From positions 1 through 5,025 of the forward strand of contig JAJPDY010000105.1 in NCBI GenBank assembly GCA_023252395.1: a stretch of DNA of 5,025 bases, read 5' to 3'. The DNA comes from Nitrososphaera sp. Lineage in GTDB: Archaea; Thermoproteota; Nitrososphaeria; Nitrososphaerales; Nitrososphaeraceae. This document shows, piece after piece, positions 1 to 5,025 of this stretch (position 1 is the stretch's first letter; the number at the start of each line of letters is the position of its first letter). The position numbers and the translations under genes were made by a program. The notes beneath the pieces were generated by a model. That model did no database searches, had not been told where the DNA came from, and worked only from the letters and a program-made list of their open reading frames with translations.

Positions 1-34
1 TCTGGTAACCCGGGTTCAAATCCCGGCCGTCGCA
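1..34 (+). tRNA. tRNA 3' end (T arm and acceptor strand), truncated by window edge, isotype undetermined
   Basis: A TTCAAAT T-loop at 15-21 is closed by a perfect 5-bp T stem, CCGGG at 10-14 pairing with CCCGG at 22-26. It is followed by a 7-nt acceptor strand CCGTCGC (27-33) and discriminator A34. No CCA is encoded. The missing 5' acceptor strand should read GCGACGG. The anticodon lies outside the window, so the amino acid cannot be assigned, and the bases before the T stem are too few to tell a short variable loop from a long arm. The last 19 bases are antisense to the 3' end of the minus-strand gene at 16-243. Confidence 0.85.
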
Positions 35-243
35 TTGACTTTATCTAAGACGTCTTTGACATCCATGTTGCCCAGCTTTTCAATTTCCTTGTCAAACCAC
101 GCTTCCACCTGCTCAGGGTTTGTCCTTACCTTTGCTTTCATTTCTGCCAGCTCAGCCTTGCGCGCCTCTGCCATCTGCTCTAGCCGCGGCAGATACGCAG
201 AAGCCGCGCTTTCCATCAGTTTGTCCATGAATTTGTCGAGCAT
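16..243 (-). CDS. Small charged helical protein, 75 aa, function unknown
   Basis: I do not recognise this family. The product is 75 residues, rich in Glu, Lys, Ala and Met, with no Cys. It has probable amphipathic helices over about residues 1-35 and 44-70, a short break at TNPEQ (41-45), and no membrane segment or catalytic motif. ATG at 243-241 lies one base after the TAG of the 26-residue membrane peptide gene, so the two are probably co-transcribed and translationally coupled; the soluble protein may associate with the membrane through that partner. The final codons, encoding NATAGI, lie antisense to the acceptor and T arm of the tRNA at the window start, so the natural C-terminus may be nearer residue 69. 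The composition and the junction support a real gene. Function is not inferable. Confidence 0.7.
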   Translation of the reverse strand: MLDKFMDKLMESAASAYLPRLEQMAEARKAELAEMKAKVRTNPEQVEAWFDKEIEKLGNMDVKDVLDKVNATAGI

Positions 244-244
244 T

Positions 245-325
245 CTAGATCAACCCAAAGAGCACTCTCAACAGGATTATTAGCACAATAACCCCCAGGA
301 CTATCCAGACGAGCGTCCAAATCAT
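245..325 (-). CDS. 26-residue single-span membrane peptide
   Basis: This is a small open frame starting ATG 325-323 and ending TAG 247-245. It translates as MIWTLVWIVLGVIVLIILLR followed by VLFGLI. Nearly the whole peptide is one hydrophobic helix (Ile, Leu, Val, Trp), with a single Arg at residue 20, so it should insert in the membrane. A TATA-like box on the same strand at 346-354 is centred about 25 bp upstream of the ATG, which fits a leaderless transcript starting on the start codon. The stop is one base before the ATG of the 75-residue gene, so the pair forms an operon. Automatic callers usually miss genes this short. The promoter spacing, the junction and the wholly hydrophobic translation together argue that it is real. 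Its function is unknown; it may be a membrane anchor or regulator. Confidence 0.6.
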   Translation of the reverse strand: MIWTLVWIVLGVIVLIILLRVLFGLI

Positions 326-345
326 GGCAACCGTAGCGTGACATT

Positions 346-354
346 TCATATAAG
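346..354 (-). promoter_or_regulatory. TATA box for the 26-aa / 75-aa gene pair
   Basis: On the minus strand this reads CTTATATGA, a good archaeal box A. Its centre (about 350) is 25 bp from the A of the ATG at 325, the usual TATA-to-start distance, so the mRNA is predicted to be leaderless. The box sits in an AT-rich gap (326-407) between this pair and the zinc-ribbon gene, which separates the two transcription units. Confidence 0.55.
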
Positions 355-407
355 CAGAATACAATAATCGTCTATGTGACGGTTCAATCAGCTAAAATCG
401 TTAAATA

Positions 408-596
408 TTATTGGCTGCTTCCACAGGCGCAAAAGCCAAACTCGTCTATCCTCTTGTTGCAAGTTGGGCAGCGCTCGCCGTACTCTACTTCCCACGCATG
501 CTTGCCATACATCTGAAAGTGCGTGTCGATCTCTGGCGGCACTCCCTGATCGTCATGCTTTTCCTCTTTAGCAGGCTTTTTCCGGCTCGCAGCCAT
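408..596 (-). CDS. Small zinc-ribbon protein, 62 aa
   Basis: The product has a basic, Lys-rich, probably disordered N-terminus (residues 1-20). A C-terminal zinc knuckle follows: C43-P-T-C46, then C56-A-C58, so four cysteines in a CxxC...CxC arrangement can bind one zinc ion. Such short ribbons often act in nucleic-acid or protein contacts, but the family is not recognised and no partner is identifiable. ATG at 596-594 is chosen because it is the only Met at the natural N-terminus. It lies 28 bases after the stop of the preceding 146-residue gene, so read-through from that operon is likely. A weak internal TATA-like element at 620-627 would also give a leaderless start here. Downstream of the stop the sequence is AT-rich with only short T runs, which could terminate transcription. 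Confidence 0.75.
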   Translation of the reverse strand: MAASRKKPAKEEKHDDQGVPPEIDTHFQMYGKHAWEVEYGERCPTCNKRIDEFGFCACGSSQ

Positions 597-619
597 CAGA
601 TGAATATTGGCTCAAAACG

Positions 620-627
620 TGTTATTA
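620..627 (-). promoter_or_regulatory. Possible internal TATA-like element before the zinc-ribbon gene
   Basis: The minus strand reads TTAATAAC, centred about 26-27 bp upstream of the ATG at 596, the right distance for a leaderless start. It overlaps the TAA stop of the upstream gene (627-625), so the match may be chance. It would let the zinc-ribbon gene be transcribed independently of its operon. Confidence 0.25.
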
Positions 628-1065
628 ACCGTGCTTTTTGGCGTTTGTCCGGATTATTTCAAGGGCGCGCTCTGCAGCATCCTTTTTTGGGAGCTGGATC
701 ATGAACACGTTCTGCGAATTGGTATATGCCGGCGAATCCGGGGCAAGGGACATCATGCCGCTTTCTGCAAGCGCCTCAAAGAACTCCAGCATGTCGTTTG
801 CGTACAGCAGGTAATTCTCCTCAAAGTCTGTGTCGAGGAACTTTATTTGGACATCAACAAAAACGTCCTGCCCGTCGTAGAATATGTCAAGCAGCGTGTC
901 GGCTCGCACCTGTTTCCCAAACAATTTTTGCAGCAACTCGTCATATTTTTTCTGGCTGACCAGTATGCAGGGCACCTTGCTTCCGCTAAACTCTACAAGC
1001 GTTGCCCCCTCCTTGTGGAGGTTTGCCTGAAACTCGGGAAGCGTGGTAAAGTTCCTCTTTGGCAT
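625..1065 (-). CDS. Unrecognised alpha/beta protein, 146 aa
   Basis: I do not recognise this family. The product is soluble, with alternating predicted strands and helices: a strand with ATLVEFSGSKVPCILVS at about 21-37, an acidic segment DIFYDGQDVFVDVQIKFLDTD at about 60-80 split across likely strands, a helix at about 89-101, and a C-terminal Lys/Ala-rich helix (128-144). There is one Cys (residue 33), no membrane segment and no visible catalytic motif. The ATG at 1065-1063 directly abuts the TAG (1068-1066) of the upstream zinc protein with zero spacing, so translational coupling is likely and the two products probably share a task. The zinc-ribbon gene follows 28 bases after the stop. The compact order suggests a three-gene operon read from the divergent promoter near 1400-1435. 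Confidence 0.8.
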   Translation of the reverse strand: MPKRNFTTLPEFQANLHKEGATLVEFSGSKVPCILVSQKKYDELLQKLFGKQVRADTLLDIFYDGQDVFVDVQIKFLDTDFEENYLLYANDMLEFFEALAESGMMSLAPDSPAYTNSQNVFMIQLPKKDAAERALEIIRTNAKKHG

Positions 1066-1398
1066 CTACTGGTTTTCCTTTATTGTCTCCGCAAAATAAT
1101 CTTTAAGTTCTATGCTTTTCTGCATCTTTTTGTAGACGTACTCGTGGGACTTGCAGAGGTAAAACGGCATCTCCTGCGCATGCAAGGCGTTGTATTTTCT
1201 GCTGCCCCTTACAAGCTCTAGCTGGACCACAAAATCTGCACCCTCGCCGCAGATGTTGCACTTGAAACGTGGATCGTCCTCTACTACCCCGTTTTCTCCC
1301 ACACCAACCAATAGCAATTCATTCATAAAAGACTTTGTGCTCTCAACTTCTGTCTTAAATTTAACAAGGATTCGCTCTGTTCTGGCTACTATGTACAA
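1066..1398 (-). CDS. Small CxxC/CxxH zinc-binding protein, 110 aa (start uncertain)
   Basis: The product contains C47-N-I-C50 and a second half-site C82-K-S-H85 separated by a strand-rich stretch, a plausible Zn-binding CxxC...CxxH site of unknown family. The C-terminal 25 residues form a Lys/Glu-rich helix. The frame opens at TTG 1398-1396, with a TAA two codons further upstream. The only downstream Met start is ATG 1326-1324, giving 86 residues and keeping the whole zinc site. With the TATA-like stretch at about 1424-1435, transcription would begin just before the TTG. With the TATAAAAA at 1412-1419 it would begin near 1390, and the ATG would then be used with a leader of about 64 nt. I keep the long form because the N-terminal segment reads like coding sequence, but this is unresolved. 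The stop abuts the next gene's ATG. Confidence 0.75.
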   Translation of the reverse strand: MYIVARTERILVKFKTEVESTKSFMNELLLVGVGENGVVEDDPRFKCNICGEGADFVVQLELVRGSRKYNALHAQEMPFYLCKSHEYVYKKMQKSIELKDYFAETIKENQ

Positions 1399-1411
1399 GA
1401 TTTACATATTC

Positions 1412-1435
1412 TTTTTATACATCATAAAATAAAAC
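1412..1435. promoter_or_regulatory. Compact divergent promoter region (two TATA-like elements)
   Basis: Only 46 bases separate the divergent starts at 1398 (minus) and 1445 (plus). TTTTTATA at 1412-1419 on the + strand is centred about 29 bp before the TTG at 1445, giving a predicted start near 1442 and a leader of 0-3 nt. On the minus strand the same bases read TATAAAAA, and a second AT-rich element (TTTTATTTTATG, 1435-1424) is placed to start transcription near 1402, just before the TTG at 1398. The two transcription units therefore seem to share or compete for the same TBP sites. Confidence 0.5.
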
Positions 1436-1444
1436 AGGCCATAC

Positions 1445-1750
1445 TTGAACATCAACAGGGTGCTCTGGAGCTGCGCAGAGGATGCGCTGCAGTCCCTTGG
1501 CAGGTCGGCCATGTACACCGTCGTTTGGCAGATAAACAAGATGGATGTTGACACGACGCCGGACAATTTTGACATCCAGAGGTTCGCGCTAGCACTCCAG
1601 AGCCTGTTTGGAGAAGGCTCTGAAACTATAATGAACCTCATTTACAGGAATTTATGCAGGCAGCTTGAAGTCAAGGCAGAGCCTGACCCGGCCCTCCCGG
1701 CCATTGAAAGGATCAACAAAGTTCTTGAAGCAAGAAAGATGAACCATTGA
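1445..1750 (+). CDS. Small helical protein, 101 aa, resembling thaumarchaeal NitrOD5-type domains
   Basis: The product is soluble and almost entirely helical. It carries a recognisable pattern: ALQSLGRSAMYTVVWQINK (residues 14-32), then a short loop, a helix around 44-55, and FGEGSETIMNLIYRNL (residues 55-70). From memory this resembles the small output domain called NitrOD5, which is abundant in Thaumarchaeota as stand-alone proteins or at the end of signalling proteins; this is a recollection, not a search result. The best start is TTG 1445, because a TATA box at 1412-1419 predicts transcription beginning 0-3 nt before it. GTG 1460 and ATG 1511 are alternatives, but ATG 1511 would cut the first conserved helix. 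The stop overlaps the ATG of the membrane-protein gene (TGATG), so the two are coupled and this protein may be the soluble partner of that sensor-like protein. Confidence 0.75.
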   Translation: MNINRVLWSCAEDALQSLGRSAMYTVVWQINKMDVDTTPDNFDIQRFALALQSLFGEGSETIMNLIYRNLCRQLEVKAEPDPALPAIERINKVLEARKMNH

Positions 1751-2562
1751 TGCGGTACAGCGGATTCAATACTGCATCAGTGCAAAGAAACCTTGTCATA
1801 TCGCTGATTGTATCGGCGGCAATTTCAAATTCTCTGATTATTTTCTCGGGCGAAGACAGGGTAGTCTTTTCCAACTGGACGATAAATGCGGCAGCGGCAA
1901 TCGCGCTTGGCATATCCCTGCTGATAACCTGGCGGCAGAAACTTGGCGGCCTGTACGGCAAGACGTACGCCGCATTTACCATCGGGCTTGCGCTCTGGTT
2001 CGTGGCAGAGATGCTATGGACATACTACGAGCTTGGTCAAGGGATTGAAGAGCCATTTCCCTCGCTTGCAGACGCGTTCTGGCTGGCAGGGTACGGTCCA
2101 TTTGCGTATCACCTCTTCATGACTTTTCGGTTCTTTGGCAAGGTTTCAAAAAAGCACCTGTTTATTGCGTCGCTTGGTGCGGCGATATTTCTTGCCCAGC
2201 TGACTGGCATCATTCTCAGTACTGCAGAGTCAACTGACACTATGGCGCTGGCAATTTCGATTGCGTACCCAGTGCTTGACGCGGTGCTCATTGTCCCGGC
2301 GATAGCCGTGCTTGCATCGCTTTGGCGCGGCCGGCTGACATTCACCCCCTGGGTGCTTCTGTCGTCAGCTATCTTAATCACCGCGGTGGCAGACAGCGGG
2401 TTTGCATATTACACGGCCGCGGGTCTTGATGGAATGTGGGTTTGGGACCTGTTTTACAATACAAGTTACATGATGGCGGCTGCCACTCTGTTCTGGCACA
2501 ACAGGTTCTTTGTCTTTGACGAAAAGAGAGTAAAAAAGGTCTGGCAGCAAGAGAACCGCTAG
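1750..2562 (+). CDS. Eight-span integral membrane protein, sensor-module-like, 270 aa
   Basis: Hydrophobic segments lie at about residues 13-33, 42-60, 73-92, 106-125, 136-156, 166-190, 199-221 and 229-249, with a short basic C-terminal tail (251-270) and no soluble domain attached. The motif FPSLADAFWLAGY (103-115) and a related one near the last helix (WDLFYNTSY, 232-240) resemble the paired PSLAD-x-(F/W)YL-x-(F/G)Y segments in the multi-span N-terminal sensory region of bacterial GGDEF and kinase proteins. That likeness is from memory. Here the membrane part stands alone. The start is ATG 1750, overlapping the preceding TGA by one base; a TTG one codon earlier (1747) is less likely. Co-translation with the helical protein upstream suggests a membrane sensor plus a separate output partner. 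The ligand is unknown. The gene ends in a CTAG shared with the convergent ATPase gene. Confidence 0.85.
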   Translation: MRYSGFNTASVQRNLVISLIVSAAISNSLIIFSGEDRVVFSNWTINAAAAIALGISLLITWRQKLGGLYGKTYAAFTIGLALWFVAEMLWTYYELGQGIEEPFPSLADAFWLAGYGPFAYHLFMTFRFFGKVSKKHLFIASLGAAIFLAQLTGIILSTAESTDTMALAISIAYPVLDAVLIVPAIAVLASLWRGRLTFTPWVLLSSAILITAVADSGFAYYTAAGLDGMWVWDLFYNTSYMMAAATLFWHNRFFVFDEKRVKKVWQQENR

Positions 2563-4196
2563 CAGAGCCTTATCGACTTTGCTAAAAGCAATGCTCGTTG
2601 CGAGTCATCGTGCTGCATTTCGTTGTTCTTGTACATGTTGCTAAAGTAGATCAGGTCTATCATCTTGCACCTGTCAATGTTTACCACCATGTTCCCGTTT
2701 GACCCGCCTGCAGTATTGGCGTTTGTCAGTATCACCAGCTTGTCCACAAAGCCCGTAGACTTTAGGGTGTTTGATATCTGCTCAAAGCTCTTTGCGTGGT
2801 CCTTGTTGATTACCACTGCCACTGCAACCCTTGTCCCGTACGGGTCGTTGAATATGATGTCAACGCCGTTTCCCTTGCCATTTGGCGACTGCGGCATGGC
2901 GACTACTCCAACTTCGTGCGCATAGTTGACAAGGTCCCTCACTGCAGTTCTGACACCGGATTCAAGGCTCTGCATGTCGTTGCAGTGGCGTCTTATCTTG
3001 ATAAAGTCCGAGATCGGGACGTCCATCACGCTTCCGCGGATTCGCAGGCCTGGGTAGACATTCTTTATGGTCTCGTCTATCGCCTGCTCGTCTATTGATG
3101 CGCAGTCGCGCTTGCTGGCGTTTTCCGTGGCGTGATACAGTATGTTGAGCATCGACCTCACGTTGCGAAAGTCTGAAAACTCGTCGTATATCACCCTGAC
3201 TTTGGCAGCCAAGTCGCGCTCTTCTTCAGCGGTAAAGCTCTTTGTCGAGTCGTGGTGGCGCAGGTATTCTAGCACAATGTCCACAATCTCTTCTAGCGTG
3301 TTAGAGCCGGCGAGGTCTATCTTGTAGTTGGCCTTTTCCAGACGGTCAAACACAGAGACGTTTGCCTTGCGTATCTCGTCGTAGGACGACGGCGTGAATA
3401 TCAGCATCAGTACTGTTGCCGGCAGGTGTGAGTTTATTACTGCCTTGACAAAGTCGACTGACTCTTTGTCAGAGTCAAACTCGTCCAGCTGGAACAGAGT
3501 CAGTTTCTTGAAGAAGCGCAGGTTCAGGCTGGTCAGCGCCGCCAGGCTGGCGATAATGTCTTCAAGCGTCGCGACATTTTGCGCGTCTGCCCTGAACTTG
3601 TTTTCAATCAAGAGCTTGATTATCGCAATTTCTACCGGCGTGAACTCTTTTCTCAGGGTTTCACTTACTGCGGCATAGTTTGGGACCAGCTCGTTTCGCA
3701 AGAGTTGAGCTGCCTTGTCTGCCACCGTCTTGCCGGTTATCGAGTCCATAAAGCCAAAGTTAAAGATCTTTTTTGCGATCCCGCCTTCGCGCTCTGCCTT
3801 GTTCTGCAGATACTTTACCACGTGCTGCCTTAACGTGGCGATATAGTCGTCTGTGAATCCTGCGAGCATGGCGCTGTAGAGGCTGTGCATGCTGCGTGGC
3901 GATATCTGGGCCATGTCGATGTACGAAACTATGGCGTTGTCTGAAACTTGTGACAGGCCCCTTGTGTGCAGCGCAAGGTGGGTCTTGCCAGAGCCCACGT
4001 CCTGTATCATGGTTACAAGCCTAAAGTCCTTGTCAGTTGCAGATCCGCTGCTTACCTTTGAGTACAGATCTGAAATGCAGGACAAAAGAGCAGCCTTGGC
4101 GTCTTTGTGGCGCTTGCCTCCGAGTATCTGGGCGTCAATGAGAGTCGGAGTCGGGCTGCTTGGATACGGGTTGCGATCCAGCTTGTAGGGATACAA
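2559..4196 (-). CDS. Orc1/Cdc6-like AAA+ ATPase with C-terminal possible nuclease-fold domain, 545 aa
   Basis: This is a predicted DNA-associated P-loop ATPase. The Walker A loop is QDVGSGKTH (residues 65-73), with Gln in place of the usual first Gly. Walker B is LFQLDEFD (234-241, D238 E239). A sensor-1-like strand TVLMLIFTPSS spans 261-271, followed by FDRLEKANYKIDL (283-295) and a helical lid with FRNVRSML (343-350) in the sensor-2 position, an order typical of Orc/Cdc6-type ATPases. A helical insert of about 150 residues separates Walker A from Walker B. Residues about 410-515 form an alpha/beta domain with GVDIIF...RVAVAVVINK (444-465), reminiscent of a PD-(D/E)xK core but with Ile where the catalytic acidic residue is expected. 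The start is TTG, directly after the TAG of the winged-helix gene and in its frame; the next Met (63) would destroy Walker A. The reaction is presumably ATP hydrolysis; the biological role is unknown. Confidence 0.85.
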   Translation of the reverse strand: MYPYKLDRNPYPSSPTPTLIDAQILGGKRHKDAKAALLSCISDLYSKVSSGSATDKDFRLVTMIQDVGSGKTHLALHTRGLSQVSDNAIVSYIDMAQISPRSMHSLYSAMLAGFTDDYIATLRQHVVKYLQNKAEREGGIAKKIFNFGFMDSITGKTVADKAAQLLRNELVPNYAAVSETLRKEFTPVEIAIIKLLIENKFRADAQNVATLEDIIASLAALTSLNLRFFKKLTLFQLDEFDSDKESVDFVKAVINSHLPATVLMLIFTPSSYDEIRKANVSVFDRLEKANYKIDLAGSNTLEEIVDIVLEYLRHHDSTKSFTAEEERDLAAKVRVIYDEFSDFRNVRSMLNILYHATENASKRDCASIDEQAIDETIKNVYPGLRIRGSVMDVPISDFIKIRRHCNDMQSLESGVRTAVRDLVNYAHEVGVVAMPQSPNGKGNGVDIIFNDPYGTRVAVAVVINKDHAKSFEQISNTLKSTGFVDKLVILTNANTAGGSNGNMVVNIDRCKMIDLIYFSNMYKNNEMQHDDSQRALLLAKSIRLC

Positions 4197-4850
4197 CTAG
4201 ATGCACCTCACAAAGCCATGCAACAGTCCCCTGACCATTACGCCTTCACCGCCTCCGGTGGAAAGCTCGTAGCGGTCCTGGTTCTGGCCTATCATTTCTT
4301 CAACCAGCCGGTAGAATTCATCAGTAGACAGGCTGCACTTGTCGCACAGCTCGTTGCGAATCTTTGCAAGCTCTACCCACCCGATTGACGAAGAAGAATT
4401 GGCAAGTGAAACGTCAAACTCTTTTTTGAATTCATAGACGCTCATTGATCTTCTGGACTTGGAAGCTTCGGCAGGCGCAAGTGCTTCAAGCGATTGCTCG
4501 CTCTTTATCTCCATCACGAGCCTTGCAAGGTTGGAGATGTTGTTTGCAAGCGTTTCAACGTTGCGCGCCAGCTCTTTGTTGGAACTAGTGATAGAAGTTT
4601 CAAGTGATTTTATCATGTCGTGTGTCAGCTTGAACCTTGGATCGGAGTTGAGCAGGCTCTGTATGTAGTGGCTCTTGTGCCAGCAATAGTACGCGCTGGC
4701 CCTCTTGTCGACAAAAACTTCCCCTCTGCTTATTGCCTTTTCCAGAACTGCGTCGATGCCCTCTCCAAGTTCCTTGCGCAGATCGGTCTTTTTGATTCCG
4801 GCCGACCCCGCAGAAAGGATTCTTTTGACAAGTTTTTCCTCCGCGGACAT
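4197..4850 (-). CDS. Two-winged-helix, coiled-coil protein, partner of the AAA+ ATPase, 217 aa
   Basis: Residues about 3-58 look like a winged helix: helices, then GEVFVDKRASAYYCWH (43-58) as the wing. A long helix at about 76-118 (KSLETSITSSNKELARNVET then LANNIS onward) has coiled-coil character and suggests dimerisation. A Ser/Arg-rich linker follows, then a second winged-helix-like domain (136-217) with SLSTDEFYRLVEEMI (173-187) and a wing with RYELSTGGGEGVMVRGLLHG (193-212). This pattern fits DNA binding and target recognition for the ATPase encoded next. ATG 4850 is preferred over the in-frame ATG 4862 because the TATA box at 4871-4880 predicts transcription starting at about 4850, leaderless. 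The product would be 221 aa from 4862. The TAG stop is followed without a gap by the ATPase start in the same frame. No family name is recognised. Confidence 0.8.
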   Translation of the reverse strand: MSAEEKLVKRILSAGSAGIKKTDLRKELGEGIDAVLEKAISRGEVFVDKRASAYYCWHKSHYIQSLLNSDPRFKLTHDMIKSLETSITSSNKELARNVETLANNISNLARLVMEIKSEQSLEALAPAEASKSRRSMSVYEFKKEFDVSLANSSSSIGWVELAKIRNELCDKCSLSTDEFYRLVEEMIGQNQDRYELSTGGGEGVMVRGLLHGFVRCI

Positions 4851-4870
4851 GAGGTAGACCATCGAAATTG

Positions 4871-4880
4871 TTATTTAAAT
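4871..4880 (-). promoter_or_regulatory. TATA box for the winged-helix / ATPase operon
   Basis: The minus strand reads ATTTAAATAA, centred about 26 bp from the ATG at 4850 but only about 14 bp from the ATG at 4862. It therefore supports the shorter, leaderless start. A weaker AT-rich stretch at about 4905-4920 could instead serve the upstream ATG with a short leader. No Shine-Dalgarno sequence precedes either start. Confidence 0.5.
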
Positions 4881-5025
4881 CCAAAAGTGACGGCTCGCAG
4901 TGGTTTTTGTAAATAAAGTTACACTAATGGTCAATCCAAAGGGTTAATATTGTAAAACACGAACCTTCTCATGGGATGATGAATGCTCTTTCTGTATTAT
5001 GATGAAAGTACTAGGGTATCTGACC
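4881..5025. other. AT-rich intergenic region with possible start of a plus-strand gene at the edge
   Basis: No complete gene is visible. On the + strand, TTAATATTG at 4944-4952 is TATA-like and would start transcription near 4975. Two frames are open to the window end: ATG 4983 (MLFLYYDESTRVSD...) and ATG 4999/5002 (MMKVLGYLT...). Other ATGs at 4971 and 4976 hit early stops. Either open frame could be the N-terminus of a gene running out of the window, but 9-14 residues are too few to judge. If real, it would be divergent from the winged-helix / ATPase operon. Confidence 0.3.

Noticed and set aside
607..1221. Long plus-strand open frame of about 204 codons
   Set aside because: It lies antisense to two minus-strand genes that have better composition, abutting stop/start codons and zinc motifs. 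Its translation is Leu/Val/Cys-rich with no domain and looks like a shadow.
1713..1982. Minus-strand 89-codon open frame
   Set aside because: It crosses the coupled TGATG junction of two plus-strand genes on the opposite strand and has no promoter or recognisable sequence.
4197..4199. TAG between the winged-helix and ATPase frames read as pyrrolysine
   Set aside because: Pyrrolysine is confined mainly to methylamine-using methanogens and some bacteria, the residue position shows no catalytic context, and a TTG start directly after the stop explains the arrangement more simply.
2665..4388. Several plus-strand open frames of 60-100 codons
   Set aside because: They are antisense to the AAA+ ATPase and winged-helix genes, Ser-rich, and have no promoter or motif; they are shadows of those genes.
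1..5025. CRISPR array, insertion sequence or long repeats
   Set aside because: No regularly spaced repeats, no transposase-like protein and no second copy of the tRNA 3' end were seen by eye in the window.

Overview
The window looks archaeal and most likely comes from an ammonia-oxidising thaumarchaeon (Nitrososphaeria) of intermediate GC. The evidence is A/T-rich TATA boxes about 25 bp upstream of start codons with no Shine-Dalgarno sequence (predicted leaderless mRNAs), very tight gene packing, small CxxC zinc proteins, and a short protein resembling families I know mainly from Nitrososphaera and Nitrosopumilus. The organism is inferred from style, not from a marker gene.

Layout. Positions 1-34 are the 3' end of a tRNA on the + strand. 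Positions 16-1398 hold five small minus-strand genes in two probable transcription units. The first runs from 1398 down to 408: a CxxC/CxxH zinc protein, an unrecognised alpha/beta protein and a zinc-ribbon protein. The second runs from about 325 down to 16: a 26-residue single-span membrane peptide followed by a 75-residue charged helical protein whose last codons are antisense to the tRNA. A 46-bp divergent promoter region then opens a plus-strand pair at 1445-2562: a small helical protein, possibly a thaumarchaeal signal-output type, and an eight-span membrane protein resembling bacterial membrane sensor modules. This pair meets the next unit tail to tail at a single CTAG shared by both stop codons. 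Positions 2559-4850 (minus) encode a two-gene unit: a protein with a winged helix, a coiled coil and a second winged helix, then an Orc1/Cdc6-like AAA+ ATPase with a C-terminal domain that may be a degenerate nuclease fold. The last 160 bases are mostly intergenic, with possible starts of a plus-strand gene running off the edge.

How the genes work together. Four same-strand junctions lie between a 1-nt overlap and a 1-nt gap (TAG-A-ATG, TAG-ATG, TGATG, TAG-TTG), which points to translational coupling within each pair. The most interesting unit is the winged-helix protein plus AAA+ ATPase. The two frames are contiguous and separated only by one TAG, so they look like partners in a DNA-bound ATPase complex that could equally exist as a fusion. 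Its biological role cannot be read from the sequence.
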